DNA from: Oscillospiraceae bacterium
Lineage (GTDB): Bacteria; Bacillota; Clostridia; Oscillospirales; Oscillospiraceae
Length of the DNA: 64,000 nt
NCBI GenBank assembly: GCA_015067495.1
Contig: SVMI01000001.1
Span: 434,001-498,000 of the forward strand
Direction: 5' to 3'
The first letter of the stretch is position 1, and the number at the start of each line of letters is the position of its first letter. Below the pieces are notes generated by a model. The model searched no databases, was not told the DNA's origin, and saw nothing but the letters and a program-made list of their open reading frames with translations. Below, piece by piece: positions 9,191-18,631 of the stretch. The translations under genes and the position numbers were made by a program.

Positions 9191-10399
9191 ATGATCAAGA
9201 GAGCAGAAAGAATGAATCTGGTCCACTCCGATATCCGCGGTCCGCTGTTTGTGGAAGCGTTGAACATGCAGGCAAATGGTATCCCTGTGCTGAAGCTGAA
9301 CACCGGCAACCCCGCAAGCTTCGGCTTCGGTCTGCCCGACAGCGTCCGCAAGGCAGTTTCCGAGCATCTTGACGATGCAGTTGCCTACTGCGATGTGCGC
9401 GGCATGATCCCCGCCCGTAAGGCGATCCTGCAGTATCACCTGAACAACGGACTGCAGGGCATTGAGCTGAACGACATTTTTGTCGGCAACGGCGTCAGCG
9501 AGCTGGCGACCATGGTCATGACCGCCCTTGCAAACCCCGGCGATGAGATCCTGATGCCCACGCCCTGCTACTCTCTGTGGAGCAACAGCGCATTCCTCAG
9601 CTCTGCAACACCCGTTTACTATCGCTGCGATCCCGACAACGAGTGGAATCCCGACGTGGCAGACATCCGCGCCAAGATCACCGATAAGACCAAGGCGATC
9701 CTTGTCATCAACCCCAACAACCCCACCGGCGCGGTTTACAGCAAGGAGACCCTGCTTCAGATCGCCCAGATCGCAAGAGAGAACGACCTGATCCTGCTGT
9801 CTGACGAGATCTACGACCGTCTTGTGATGGACGATGTTCCCTATACCTCCATGGCAGCTCTGGCACCGGATATGCCCTGCATCACCTTCAACGGTCTTTC
9901 CAAGTCCCACATCATCTGCGGCTTCCGCTGCGGCTGGATGATCTTCACCGGCGGCGACAAGCTGGACGACATCCGTGCAGCCTGCATGCAGCTGGCATCC
10001 ATGCGTCTTTGCAGTAACGCCGTTACCCAGCTGGCGATCGCTGCGGCACTGGACGACGACGCAAGCACCAAGGCAATGCTGGTTCCCGGCGGCAGACTCT
10101 ACGAGCAGAGACAGGCGACCATCGATGTCCTCAAGACCATCGACGGTGTGACGCTGGTACCCAACCGCGCTGCTTTCTATCTGTTCCCCAGCCTCGACAT
10201 GAGCAAGTTCGACTTCGAGAGCGATCAGGATTTCGCCATGAAGTTCCTGCACGAGAAGCATGTTCTGGTCATCCCCGGCCGTGGCTTTGACTGGCATGAG
10301 GGTCTGCGTTTCCGCATCGTCATGCTGCCTGAACCCGAAAAGCTGCGCAAGGCAATGCTGGATCTGAAGGACTTTTTGGACGACCACAGAATCAAGTAA
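9191..10399 (+). CDS. alaA: AlaA-like alanine aminotransferase (PLP-dependent, class I/II)
   Basis: 402 aa, fold type I aminotransferase. It tracks E. coli AlaA closely from memory: DIRGP near the start, VLKLNTGNPASFGF, VGNGVSEL, INPNNPTGAVYSKE, DEIYDRLVMDD and the PLP-lysine motif FNGLSKSH (Lys238), then MRLCSNAV and PGGRLYEQR. It should transfer amino groups between pyruvate/alanine and glutamate/2-oxoglutarate. Start: the frame is open from 9107, but the AlaA-like N-terminus begins at the ATG at 9191, preceded by AAAAGG at a rather long distance (about 11 bases). It is monocistronic, ending in a strong terminator. Confidence 0.85.
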   Translation: MIKRAERMNLVHSDIRGPLFVEALNMQANGIPVLKLNTGNPASFGFGLPDSVRKAVSEHLDDAVAYCDVRGMIPARKAILQYHLNNGLQGIELNDIFVGNGVSELATMVMTALANPGDEILMPTPCYSLWSNSAFLSSATPVYYRCDPDNEWNPDVADIRAKITDKTKAILVINPNNPTGAVYSKETLLQIAQIARENDLILLSDEIYDRLVMDDVPYTSMAALAPDMPCITFNGLSKSHIICGFRCGWMIFTGGDKLDDIRAACMQLASMRLCSNAVTQLAIAAALDDDASTKAMLVPGGRLYEQRQATIDVLKTIDGVTLVPNRAAFYLFPSLDMSKFDFESDQDFAMKFLHEKHVLVIPGRGFDWHEGLRFRIVMLPEPEKLRKAMLDLKDFLDDHRIK

Positions 10400-10404
10400 A
10401 CAGC

Positions 10405-10436
10405 AAAACGCAGGAGCGATCGCTCCTGCGTTTTTT
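10405..10436 (+). terminator. Rho-independent terminator after alaA-like gene
   Basis: A perfect palindrome (AAAACGCAGGAGCG ... CGCTCCTGCG) is followed by six T. Confidence 0.93.
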
Positions 10437-10466
10437 GCATCTTTCTGCCAAGTGCGGGGAATATGG

Positions 10467-10495
10467 TTGCAAAAGTATGAGAATTGTGCTATAAT
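10467..10495 (+). promoter_or_regulatory. Promoter of the surface polysaccharide operon
   Basis: TTGCAA (10467-10472), 17 bp, TATAAT (10490-10495), with TGC directly before the -10. It lies about 80 bases upstream of the first polysaccharide gene and is the only clear promoter in the roughly 12-kb operon. Confidence 0.8.
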
Positions 10496-10577
10496 TGCAT
10501 AGATTGTGTAAAAGCAAGAGTGCCGTTTCATATTTCAATGACAACCGGACGCAAACACAGAAAGAGGAGTCGTCTGT

Positions 10578-12455
10578 ATGAAACAAATTGAAACACATAT
10601 GCCGCACAATATGCGCCGCCTGCAAAGAATGCTGCTGCTGACGCTTCTGGACTTGCTTTCGATCGCGGCTGCTTACCTGTTTGCATTGCTTCTGCGGTTT
10701 GATTTTCAGTTTTCCGAGATCCCGGCAGCGTATTTGCGTGGTTTTTTGGATACAGTTGTAGTATGGTCTTTTTGCAGCGTTGCGGTGTTTATGCTCTGCA
10801 AGCTGTATCACAGCATTTTATCCCTTGCGAGTATCGCAGAGCTGACGGGTGTGATCAAGGCATATCTCCTGCTGATCCCCGTACACCTCGCGCTGATCTG
10901 GCTTTTTGGGATGGAAATGCCCCGCTCTTACTATGTGATCGGTTACCTGATCTCCTTTTGCCTGACAACGGCACTTCGTTTTTCCTACCGCCTGTTCCGC
11001 TTTGTCAGGAACAATGAGCTGGGTCTGCTGCGCAAGAAGAATATTACACGGGTCATGATGATCGGTGCAGGCTCGGCAAGTCAGATGCTGATCAAGGAGC
11101 TGCAAGGCTCTGATAAGCTGGATACCCGGGTCTGCTGCGTGATCGATGACAATCCCTTCAAATGGGGAAAGCTCCTTGAGGGCATCGAGATCGTCGGCGG
11201 GCGCAATGAGATCATCCCTATGGCGAAAAAGTATAAGATCGACCGCATTATCTATGCCATTCCCAGTGCGAGCATGGAGGTGCGCAAAGAGATTCTCAAC
11301 ATCTGCAGCCTGACCGACTGCAAGCTGCAGTCGATCCCCGGCATGTACCAGCTGGTCAATGAGGAGGTCAGCGTCAGCAGATTGCGGGATGTAGAGGTGG
11401 CAGATCTGCTTGGCCGTGAGCAGGTGAAGGTGAACAATGAGGAGATCCTTGCGGATATCTCGGGTAAGGTCGTTCTGGTCACCGGCGGAGGCGGCTCCAT
11501 CGGCAGTGAGCTGTGCCGTCAGATCGCCGGTGCAGAGCCGAAGCAGCTGATCATCTTTGATATTTATGAAAACAATGCCTACGCCATCCAGCAGGAGCTG
11601 CTGCACCAATATCCCGCGCTGCAGCTGGTGGTACTGATCGGCTCGGTGCGCAATACGGCGCGGATGGAATCCGTGATGGCGACTTATAAGCCGGATATTG
11701 TATTCCATGCCGCGGCACACAAGCATGTGCCGCTGATGGAGGACAGCCCCAACGAGGCGATCAAGAACAATGTGTTCGGTACCTATAAAACGGCGATGGC
11801 AGCTGACCGCTGGGGAGTTCGGAAATTTGTTCTGATCTCTACGGACAAGGCGGTCAATCCCACAAACATCATGGGCGCAAGCAAGCGTCTTTGCGAAATG
11901 GTGGTTCAGATGATGAACCGCTGCAGCCGCACGACCCGCTTTGTTGCAGTCCGCTTCGGAAATGTTCTGGGCAGCAACGGCAGTGTGATCCCGCTTTTCA
12001 AGAAGCAGATCGCTGAGGGCGGCCCGGTCACGGTGACGGACAAGCGGGTCATCCGCTATTTTATGACCATCCCGGAGGCGGTCTCGCTGGTGCTGCAGGC
12101 ATCGTACTACGCTGCCGGCGGCGAGATCTTCGTTCTGGAAATGGGCGAGCCGGTCAAAATCGATGACATGGCACGCAATCTCATCCGCCTCTCAGGCTTC
12201 ACCCCTGATGTGGACATTAAAATCGAATATACGGGTCTTCGTCCCGGCGAGAAGCTCTACGAGGAGCTTTTGATGAAGGAAGAGGGCTTGAAGGAGACGG
12301 AAAACAAGCTCATCCACATCGGTCGTCCCATCGAAATGGATGACGAGTGGTTTTTGAAAAAACTGGGCGAGCTGGATGCAGCATGCCGCAGCGAGACGGA
12401 CCATATGAAGCAGCTTGTTTCAGAAATCGTACCGACCTATCGGTACCAAAAATAA
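10578..12455 (+). CDS. Membrane nucleotide-sugar 4,6-dehydratase (PglF/CapD-like)
   Basis: 625 aa. Four N-terminal membrane helices (about residues 18-145) are followed by a CoA-binding-like Rossmann domain (IGAGSASQ) and a C-terminal SDR domain starting with VTGGGGSIGSE. HAAAHKHVPLMED, STDKAVNPTN and the unusual MxxxK (MGASK) are hallmarks of UDP-GlcNAc 4,6-dehydratases such as PglF and CapD. It should make a UDP-4-keto-6-deoxy sugar at the membrane for the surface polymer. It is the first gene of the operon, with AGAGGAG before its ATG. It differs from the soluble CapE later in the cluster, so the polymer may contain two different 6-deoxy amino sugars. Confidence 0.87.
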   Translation: MKQIETHMPHNMRRLQRMLLLTLLDLLSIAAAYLFALLLRFDFQFSEIPAAYLRGFLDTVVVWSFCSVAVFMLCKLYHSILSLASIAELTGVIKAYLLLIPVHLALIWLFGMEMPRSYYVIGYLISFCLTTALRFSYRLFRFVRNNELGLLRKKNITRVMMIGAGSASQMLIKELQGSDKLDTRVCCVIDDNPFKWGKLLEGIEIVGGRNEIIPMAKKYKIDRIIYAIPSASMEVRKEILNICSLTDCKLQSIPGMYQLVNEEVSVSRLRDVEVADLLGREQVKVNNEEILADISGKVVLVTGGGGSIGSELCRQIAGAEPKQLIIFDIYENNAYAIQQELLHQYPALQLVVLIGSVRNTARMESVMATYKPDIVFHAAAHKHVPLMEDSPNEAIKNNVFGTYKTAMAADRWGVRKFVLISTDKAVNPTNIMGASKRLCEMVVQMMNRCSRTTRFVAVRFGNVLGSNGSVIPLFKKQIAEGGPVTVTDKRVIRYFMTIPEAVSLVLQASYYAAGGEIFVLEMGEPVKIDDMARNLIRLSGFTPDVDIKIEYTGLRPGEKLYEELLMKEEGLKETENKLIHIGRPIEMDDEWFLKKLGELDAACRSETDHMKQLVSEIVPTYRYQK

Positions 12456-12511
12456 ATCCAAAGCTTGTAAAACAAAACTCCTGAGTATATCAGAAAGGAA
12501 AGTTTTTGAAG

Positions 12512-13867
12512 ATGAATACGAAAGAAAATGCAGTTACGGATATCAGTCTGAAGGAGATTTTCGCGGTTATTCTGCGTGGCGGAAAGCAGATCATTCTTTT
12601 TGCGATGATTTTTGCGGTGCTGTTTGGTGCGTTTGGCGCAATGGAATACTATACTTCAGATGAAAGCGTGCAGGCAGAATACCAAATTGCGCTTGAAGAG
12701 TACAAAATGGAAAAGGAAAGATTGCAAAGCGCCGTTGAAAGAGCCGAACGCGATGCAGCCAATCAGAAAGACTATAATGAAAACAGTCAACTGATGAAGC
12801 TTGACCCCTACAACAAGATCACAACCACAATGGTCTTCGCTATCTCGGGCATTGATCTGGAAGAAATTGCCGATCCGTTCCAAATCACACAGTTGCCGAT
12901 CAGTGATGTAACCACCCGTATTCAGGCACAGTATCTGGCTCTTTGGAATGGTCTGAATCTGGAGAAACTGCTTGCGGATACCGGCTACAGCGGTGTCGCC
13001 GATAAATACTTGCGTGAAGTCATTGCACTGAATCCCTCAGATGGCGGTGTTTTGACTCTCATTGTGGCAGGTAATGATGCAGCGGACTGTGAACAGATCG
13101 TCGGGAAACTGTATGATGCATTGCTTGTCAGTAGCGAAACGGTTGCAAAGGCATCTTATGACCATACATTTACCTTGCTCAGCAATGCAATTACCACAAG
13201 CTGCATAGATCTGAAGTTGGAACAGGCGCAGCTGGAGAATGCAAACAAGCAGGAAAAGTATAATGTCAGCCTTGAGGAGGCAGAAAAAGCACTGCAAGAA
13301 TGCAAAGCACCTACTTATGGCAAGAGTGCAAGCGGAATCGTGGTCAATGTAATCGTTGGTGCGGTTATTGGTGTGCTGGTTACGGTCCTTTTCCTGGTGT
13401 GCGCACATATCATCAGGGGAAAGGTCTCTGGGGCAAAGCAGCTGACAGCGCGTTATGGTCTGATCCATTTCGGTTCACTTGCGAAAAAAATTGGCTTCTG
13501 GGAGAGGCTCGGCTATGCCATGATGGGTGAAAAGCTGTGGAAGGATGAAGCGCAGGCCCAGGCTTACATCCGTGAAAGTTGTCAGAATCATCTGCCGGAG
13601 GGCGCAGCGGTTGCTGTGGTATCCTCTTTGGATACGGTGGACGAGGCGATCAAGGCGCGTATGGTGGAGCTTCTCAGCGCAAGGGGTCATAAGGTGAGCT
13701 TTGTGACGGATGTTGCCCACAATCCGGATGCTTTGGCAGCAATTGCACAGAGCAGCGGCGTTGTTTTGGCAGAGCGCGTTTTTGTGTCTGCGAATGCAGA
13801 GGTGAAAGACCTGCTGAAGACAGTCCATGAATTTAACAAGCCTGTCTACGGCTTCCTGCTGGTGTAA
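12512..13867 (+). CDS. Wzz-like polysaccharide chain-length co-polymerase
   Basis: 451 aa. The layout is that of polysaccharide co-polymerases: a first membrane helix at about residues 26-48, a large outside region with coiled-coil segments (EEYKMEKERLQSAVERAERD), a second helix at about 270-295 and a cytoplasmic C-terminal domain of about 150 aa. The last domain has an alpha/beta pattern (AAVAVVSSLDTVDEA, GHKVSFVTDV, GVVLAER, KPVYGFLLV) like a BY-kinase/CpsD fold but without a Walker A motif. It probably sets polymer length with the Wzy and Wzx homologues downstream. Start: a TTG at 12506 is also possible; ATG 12512 follows AGAAAGGAA at a long spacing. Confidence 0.75.
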   Translation: MNTKENAVTDISLKEIFAVILRGGKQIILFAMIFAVLFGAFGAMEYYTSDESVQAEYQIALEEYKMEKERLQSAVERAERDAANQKDYNENSQLMKLDPYNKITTTMVFAISGIDLEEIADPFQITQLPISDVTTRIQAQYLALWNGLNLEKLLADTGYSGVADKYLREVIALNPSDGGVLTLIVAGNDAADCEQIVGKLYDALLVSSETVAKASYDHTFTLLSNAITTSCIDLKLEQAQLENANKQEKYNVSLEEAEKALQECKAPTYGKSASGIVVNVIVGAVIGVLVTVLFLVCAHIIRGKVSGAKQLTARYGLIHFGSLAKKIGFWERLGYAMMGEKLWKDEAQAQAYIRESCQNHLPEGAAVAVVSSLDTVDEAIKARMVELLSARGHKVSFVTDVAHNPDALAAIAQSSGVVLAERVFVSANAEVKDLLKTVHEFNKPVYGFLLV

Positions 13868-13895
13868 TATCGGCTGCGAGGATAGGAGAATGATC

Positions 13896-14705
13896 ATGTT
13901 TGATGTTCCTGTTGTGCTGTTTTTTATGAAACGCACCGAAAATACCCTGAAGGTTCTTTCCGGCATTGCCAAGGTCAAGCCGAAAAAACTCTATTTGATC
14001 TCCGACGGCGGTCGAACCCCCGAAGAGCATGAACAAGTGGAAAAGTGCCGCGCTGCCATTGATGCTGCCATCGACTGGGAGTGCGAGGTCGTCCGGGATT
14101 ACGCGCAGGAAAATGTGGGTATTCTGGATCGCATCGGCTTTGGCGCAAAGCGCGTGCTGGAGCAGGAAAAGAGTGCGATTTTTCTGGAGGATGACAACTA
14201 TCCCGAGGAGACCTTCTTCTACTACTGCAAGGAAATGCTCGAAAAATACGCAGACAACCCCGATATTCTGTGGGTCTGCGGCACGAATTACATGGAGCAG
14301 TACGACAGCCCCTACAGCTACGTCTTCACAAAGCACACCCTGCCCTGCGGCTGGGCATCCTGGGGGCATAAATATCCGAAGGTGTATGACGGTTATCTGA
14401 AGGGTCTTGACGATCCCGTTATTCGAAAAAAATATCGCGGCTTCTACGAAAACAAAGCCCTCGAGCGTCAGAAGGTCTACCTCATCAATTCCACCAAGAA
14501 GAGCCTCGACGGCGGAAACCACAAGACCTCGTGGGATCACCAGATGACCTTTACGCTGATGGCAAACAGAATGTACGGCATTGCACCGAAGGTCAATCTC
14601 ATCAAAAACATCGGTGTGGATGCGGAGACGACCCACGGCGGCAGCTTTTTCCGAAAATGTCCGACTGGCGGTCAAAGCGGATCGCGAACAGATGCAGAAA
14701 TGTGA
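13896..14705 (+). CDS. Glycosyltransferase (GT2-like), 3' end frameshifted
   Basis: The open frame gives 269 aa with a GT-A fold pattern: PVVLFFMKR at strand 1, KKLYLISDGG, the acidic metal-site-like FLEDDNYPE, PCGWASWGHK and NHKTSWDHQMTF. Similar proteins occur in O-antigen and capsule clusters. At a run of five T (14646-14650) the sense of the protein appears to jump: the given frame ends in a poor tail (RKCPTGGQSG), while removal of one T restores a typical helical C-terminus continuing to 14775. Either a natural frameshift, slippage or a sequence error explains this. Start at 13896: AGGAG at 13884-13888 is 7 bases away, against 1 base for the ATG at 13890. Confidence 0.72.
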   Translation: MFDVPVVLFFMKRTENTLKVLSGIAKVKPKKLYLISDGGRTPEEHEQVEKCRAAIDAAIDWECEVVRDYAQENVGILDRIGFGAKRVLEQEKSAIFLEDDNYPEETFFYYCKEMLEKYADNPDILWVCGTNYMEQYDSPYSYVFTKHTLPCGWASWGHKYPKVYDGYLKGLDDPVIRKKYRGFYENKALERQKVYLINSTKKSLDGGNHKTSWDHQMTFTLMANRMYGIAPKVNLIKNIGVDAETTHGGSFFRKCPTGGQSGSRTDAEM

Positions 14706-14775
14706 GCTTGCGTATTTGCAGGAGCATTATACGGTGCAGGGGGCATATCGGACGATTATGCAAAGATACAGTTGA
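14651..14775 (+). pseudogene. Out-of-frame C-terminal remainder of the GT2-like gene
   Basis: Read one frame away from the upstream gene, this stretch encodes ENVRLAVKADREQMQ and then ELAYLQEHYTVQGAYRTIM before TGA at 14773-14775. The composition is much more protein-like than the tail of the upstream frame, and it lacks its own ribosome site, so it is read as the displaced C-terminus of that gene. Confidence 0.6.
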
Positions 14776-14827
14776 ATGTACCGGATCATGGCATGCATTC
14801 AAGGATCGTGTGATAGGATGAATGGAT

Positions 14828-16090
14828 ATGGAACAATATAAAAACGAGCGGTTGCTGATTATCAGCAATAATGTGCTAAGCACAACGCGCAACAATGGCA
14901 AAACGATTTATTCCTATATTGATGCACTGCCGCGTGAACAGGTGGCGCAGCTGTATTTTCATGCAGAAAGACCGACGATTGAGGGCTATTCCTATTATCA
15001 GATCACGGATAAGGACATTATTCGCGGCATGCTTTCGCCGGAAAAGCGCGGTCGCAGCGTAGAAGCATCGAAAGTGATGCCGATTGCCGGAGGCGTGTCC
15101 AACTCGAAGCGCCGTAGCAGCTTTTTCAGGCTTGCAAGAGAAATTCTCTGGTATCGGAAATGGAAGTCAAAGCGGCTGTTGGCATGGCTGGATGATTTTT
15201 CGCCCAGTGCGGTGTTCTTTGTTGCAGGGGATTCCGAATTTGCTTACGACATATACCGGTTTGTTATCAACAGATACCATCCCAAAGCGTCGATGTATAT
15301 CACTGATGACTATATCATGCCGCGTTCGAAAGAAACATTCCTGCAAAAGCAACGACGCAAGCGAATCAAAGCGAAGATTATGAACGCGCTGACCGTTACG
15401 CAAAATTTTCTGACGGTTTCTCCGATTATGCAGACGGAGTATCTGAAAGTATTTGGAAGAGAAAGCCGCACGATCGTAAATCTGTCCGAATCACTCAGAA
15501 TGGAGCAGGTCCAGTCACAGACAGAAAAGCTGGTTTTGCTTTATACCGGTAGCCTTTATTACGGAAGAGATGCGGTGCTGGGAAAAATTGCAACAGCAAT
15601 TGCAGAATTCAATAAGAAATCCACGATGCAGAAAGCGGTTTTGAAGGTGTATACGAACTCGGAACCGGATCAACAGAGCAAGGAGCGCTTTGTTGTGGAG
15701 GGGGCGAGTGAATATGCAGGCTCGCTGACGAAAGAGGAACTGAAGCTGGCTTTAAATCAAGCGGATGTGCTTGTGTTTGTTGAGTCGTTCGATAAAGAAC
15801 AAATTGAAAAAACCCGCTATTCCTTATCCACAAAAGTTCCGGAATATCTTTCGGTAGGAAAGCCGATTCTGACAGTTGGTCCGAGGCATATCGGCTCGGT
15901 GGAGCACCTGCTGGATGTTTCGTGCTGCGTGAATGATCTGAACGATCTGAAGGAGCGGCTGTTCGTATTATTGGGTGATGCTTTTGTGCGTCAGGCGTTG
16001 GCGCAGGCGGCACTGGAAAAGTACGACCGCTGCCACGATAAGGAAACGCTTCAAAACGAGTTTATGCATAGTTTATTTGGTGAGGTATAA
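14828..16090 (+). CDS. Glycosyltransferase, GT4-like (GT-B fold)
   Basis: About 420 aa. The N-terminal lobe starts RLLIISNNVLS with a glycine-bearing loop (RNNGKTIYSY). The C-terminal lobe shows GT-B features: VLLYTGSLYYGRD, a middle YAGSLTKEEL, ADVLVFVESFD and TKVPEYLSVGKPIL, the usual nucleotide-sugar-binding end. It likely adds one sugar to the lipid-linked repeat unit on the cytoplasmic side. It is preceded by a weak AGGA (14815-14818); the ATG at 14828 is 9 bases away, the in-frame ATG at 14822 only 3. It lies 2 bases before the polymerase gene. The donor sugar is unknown. Confidence 0.75.
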   Translation: MEQYKNERLLIISNNVLSTTRNNGKTIYSYIDALPREQVAQLYFHAERPTIEGYSYYQITDKDIIRGMLSPEKRGRSVEASKVMPIAGGVSNSKRRSSFFRLAREILWYRKWKSKRLLAWLDDFSPSAVFFVAGDSEFAYDIYRFVINRYHPKASMYITDDYIMPRSKETFLQKQRRKRIKAKIMNALTVTQNFLTVSPIMQTEYLKVFGRESRTIVNLSESLRMEQVQSQTEKLVLLYTGSLYYGRDAVLGKIATAIAEFNKKSTMQKAVLKVYTNSEPDQQSKERFVVEGASEYAGSLTKEELKLALNQADVLVFVESFDKEQIEKTRYSLSTKVPEYLSVGKPILTVGPRHIGSVEHLLDVSCCVNDLNDLKERLFVLLGDAFVRQALAQAALEKYDRCHDKETLQNEFMHSLFGEV

Positions 16091-16092
16091 GA

Positions 16093-17328
16093 ATGTCGAT
16101 GAATGCCACCTTGGTTGAACAGGAAAAGATATATTCGCTAACATCAGGTTTGGCTCTGTTTTGCATTGTTGATATGCTTATGTTGCCTTACATCCGGGTG
16201 TTGTCTTGCTCAGCAGCGATGTTGCTGGTGGTGTTTTGGTATTTTGTAAATGTACGGGAGGTTGCACTTAAGAGGGAGATCTATGTTGCAATCATAATGA
16301 TCATTCTCTCGGTGGTTATCGGTTTTGTGCAAACGAAAGCGGTATCGGGTCTTTCCGTAGCATTTATCATAATCTTTGCATTTTTAGTGTTCTCATTTTT
16401 GAGAAATCGTTTGATCACAGAACAATTTAAAAAAGCGGTGTCCGTGATCCTGTTTGTGTATATTACATTTGTTTTTGTACTTGCGCTTTTGTACATTGCA
16501 AAGCCTTCTGCATTTTTTTCTGTCAGATCATTTTGGACCATGAGTGGTACAGAGATCACATTTACAGAAATGGTCATCAACCGCTATACCTTCCTATACA
16601 GCGACCCAAACAATGCGGGCTGCTGCTTTGTTGCAATACTGGCATATGTCTTGTTCTGTGAGAAGCACAAGACCGCCACCTACCTGTACTATATTTGTGC
16701 ACTGGTGGTTAGCGTTGTGGTTACATTCAGTGTGCAAGCGGTTTTGGCTTTGGTAATTGTTGTTTTTGCAGCAGTTTTCACCAAAAGCGGCGCAACACGC
16801 CAGATCAGGAAGATTTTTATTGGCATGTTCGCTGTTGCTGTGGTGGTGTTTTTGCTCAACTTTGACAGGATCATGAACAGCAGTGTGGTGAAATCATTGC
16901 TGTTCAGAGTGGGAAACAGCAACCTCAGTACAGGTGGCGGCAGAATGTCCTTCTGGAAAGCAACGATAGAGAATGCACTCAGCTGGTACAATATCTTTGT
17001 CGGCAAGGGCGCAGTGATGGATACAGCGGGAAAGACTTATTTGCCGCATAGCGGTCATTTGTATACGACCATCTCATTCGGTCTGCTGACAAATATTGTG
17101 TTTTGCAAGACTTTCTTTCTTCTGCCCCGGGGAAGCAAGTTGAAATATTATATTATTCTGTTGCCGCTGTTCCTTATTTTTACAATCAACACAGGCGTAG
17201 CGGATTACAGATTTGTCTGCACCCTGGTTTTGCTGTCTGCCTGTGTGAATGCGACTGTTGAAGCGGAACACGACCAAAGAAATGAGATCGCCAGTGAAGG
17301 TGCAGAGGATCAAGCTGTGCCCGGGTGA
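16093..17328 (+). CDS. Wzy-like O-antigen/capsule polymerase (polytopic membrane protein)
   Basis: 411 aa, almost wholly hydrophobic with about ten or more membrane helices and a long extracytoplasmic loop in the second half, as in Wzy/O-antigen ligase proteins. Loop residues such as RYTFLYSDPNNAG and GGGRMSFWKA fit the family pattern, which is conserved in topology more than in sequence. It should join repeat units on the outer face. The ATG follows the previous stop by 2 bases, with TGAGGT as ribosome site, so it is translationally coupled. Its position between a glycosyltransferase and a flippase supports the call. Confidence 0.72.
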   Translation: MSMNATLVEQEKIYSLTSGLALFCIVDMLMLPYIRVLSCSAAMLLVVFWYFVNVREVALKREIYVAIIMIILSVVIGFVQTKAVSGLSVAFIIIFAFLVFSFLRNRLITEQFKKAVSVILFVYITFVFVLALLYIAKPSAFFSVRSFWTMSGTEITFTEMVINRYTFLYSDPNNAGCCFVAILAYVLFCEKHKTATYLYYICALVVSVVVTFSVQAVLALVIVVFAAVFTKSGATRQIRKIFIGMFAVAVVVFLLNFDRIMNSSVVKSLLFRVGNSNLSTGGGRMSFWKATIENALSWYNIFVGKGAVMDTAGKTYLPHSGHLYTTISFGLLTNIVFCKTFFLLPRGSKLKYYIILLPLFLIFTINTGVADYRFVCTLVLLSACVNATVEAEHDQRNEIASEGAEDQAVPG

Positions 17329-17395
17329 AAAATGTGTGATATCAGGTTGCGAAACGGCGTGATTGGTTTGCCACCAACCGGGAATCGAGGAATCT

Positions 17396-18613
17396 ATGCA
17401 ACGTTCTTTAAAGGATGTCATTAAAAATCTGTTCTTCAGCTTTTTTTCCTACGCGATGCCACTGGCTGTGCTGCAGTTTGTGATTCAGCCTATCATTGCG
17501 AAGAAGCTTGGAGCAGAACTGAACGGTCAGTATTTGACTTTAATGTCGGCAAATTACTTTTTGATCGGCATCACTGCGGCTGTTTTGAATACTGTGCGTA
17601 TGCTGCAGCACGAAAAGTACCGGCAGGGGAATTATGTTGGTGATTTTAACATCTTCTTTTCTGCTTATGTCATTGTTATTTTGATCGTAATGCCGGTGCT
17701 GATGATATGCTATACCGGTTGTTTTGATCTTCTGGATATACTGCTGTATGCGGTTATTGGTTTGCTTTACCTGTATCACGACTATATTTTTGCCCAGTAT
17801 TGGTTGGAATTGAACTATAATAAAATACTGATTAACAACGCAATTATTGTAGTTGGTTATTTTGTGGGTTTGCCGTTGTTCCTTTGGACAGGAAAATGGC
17901 AGTTGATCATTATCACAGCATATACCTTCAGCAGTGTTTATGACTATTTCAATACCACATTTTTGCGCGAACCGATCCGCCGGACGCCGTTGTTGAAGGA
18001 AACTGGGAAAAAAGTGCTTTATTATACAGGCGCGCAGGTTTTGAGCTCTTTTATCACATATTGCGATAAATTGCTGCTGTATCCGTTGCTTGGCGGTGTT
18101 TTGGTATCGGTTTATAATACGGCATCTATGGTTGGCAAATTGCTGTTGTTACTGTCTTCTCCGCTAAAAAGTGTGATGTTGGGGTACCTTGTGAAAATGG
18201 AAACCCTTCAATTTAAACTCAGGAGGAAGTGGCTGGTGCTTATGATAGCCGGTCTGGGAGTGGTATATTTTGCCTGCCTGATCGTTGGCTTCCCACTTAC
18301 AAGTCTGTTGTACCCGGATTGGGCGTCAGAATCTCAAAAATATTTGGTCGTTACGGTTTTGGCGAGCCTTTTGGCATTGCTGGCGGACCTGCTGAACACA
18401 GTGGCAATTCGCTTTTTGGAAGCATCCTTCCAAATTAAACTGCAGGCAATCAATCTGGGTGTTTATCTTGCACTTTGCTTAAGTCTGCTGTATTTCTTCT
18501 CGTTGTGGGGATTTTGCATTGGTGTTGCGGCATCGGCCCTCGTCAGAGTTGCGATATTGGCAGTGATTATTATAAAATACTATAAAAAACAGAATTTTTC
18601 TGAGAAAGCGTAA
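17396..18613 (+). CDS. Wzx-like polysaccharide flippase
   Basis: 405 aa with about 12 membrane helices and no long soluble domain, the pattern of the polysaccharide transporter (MVF/MATE-related) family. The N-terminus has the typical order of a short basic start, LFFSFFSYAMPLAVLQFVI and an early IIAKKLGAELNGQY. It should flip lipid-linked repeat units across the membrane for the Wzy-like enzyme. Start: the frame is open from a TTG at 17363, but GAGG at 17387-17390 places the ATG at 17396. Confidence 0.77.
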   Translation: MQRSLKDVIKNLFFSFFSYAMPLAVLQFVIQPIIAKKLGAELNGQYLTLMSANYFLIGITAAVLNTVRMLQHEKYRQGNYVGDFNIFFSAYVIVILIVMPVLMICYTGCFDLLDILLYAVIGLLYLYHDYIFAQYWLELNYNKILINNAIIVVGYFVGLPLFLWTGKWQLIIITAYTFSSVYDYFNTTFLREPIRRTPLLKETGKKVLYYTGAQVLSSFITYCDKLLLYPLLGGVLVSVYNTASMVGKLLLLLSSPLKSVMLGYLVKMETLQFKLRRKWLVLMIAGLGVVYFACLIVGFPLTSLLYPDWASESQKYLVVTVLASLLALLADLLNTVAIRFLEASFQIKLQAINLGVYLALCLSLLYFFSLWGFCIGVAASALVRVAILAVIIIKYYKKQNFSEKA

Positions 18614-18631
18614 ATACAGGAGGAAGATAAT

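Noticed and set aside
14531-14821. 96-aa frame near the end of the GT2-like gene
   Set aside because: Its composition (Arg/Cys-rich) is unnatural; the protein-like continuation is in the other alternative frame ending at 14775.
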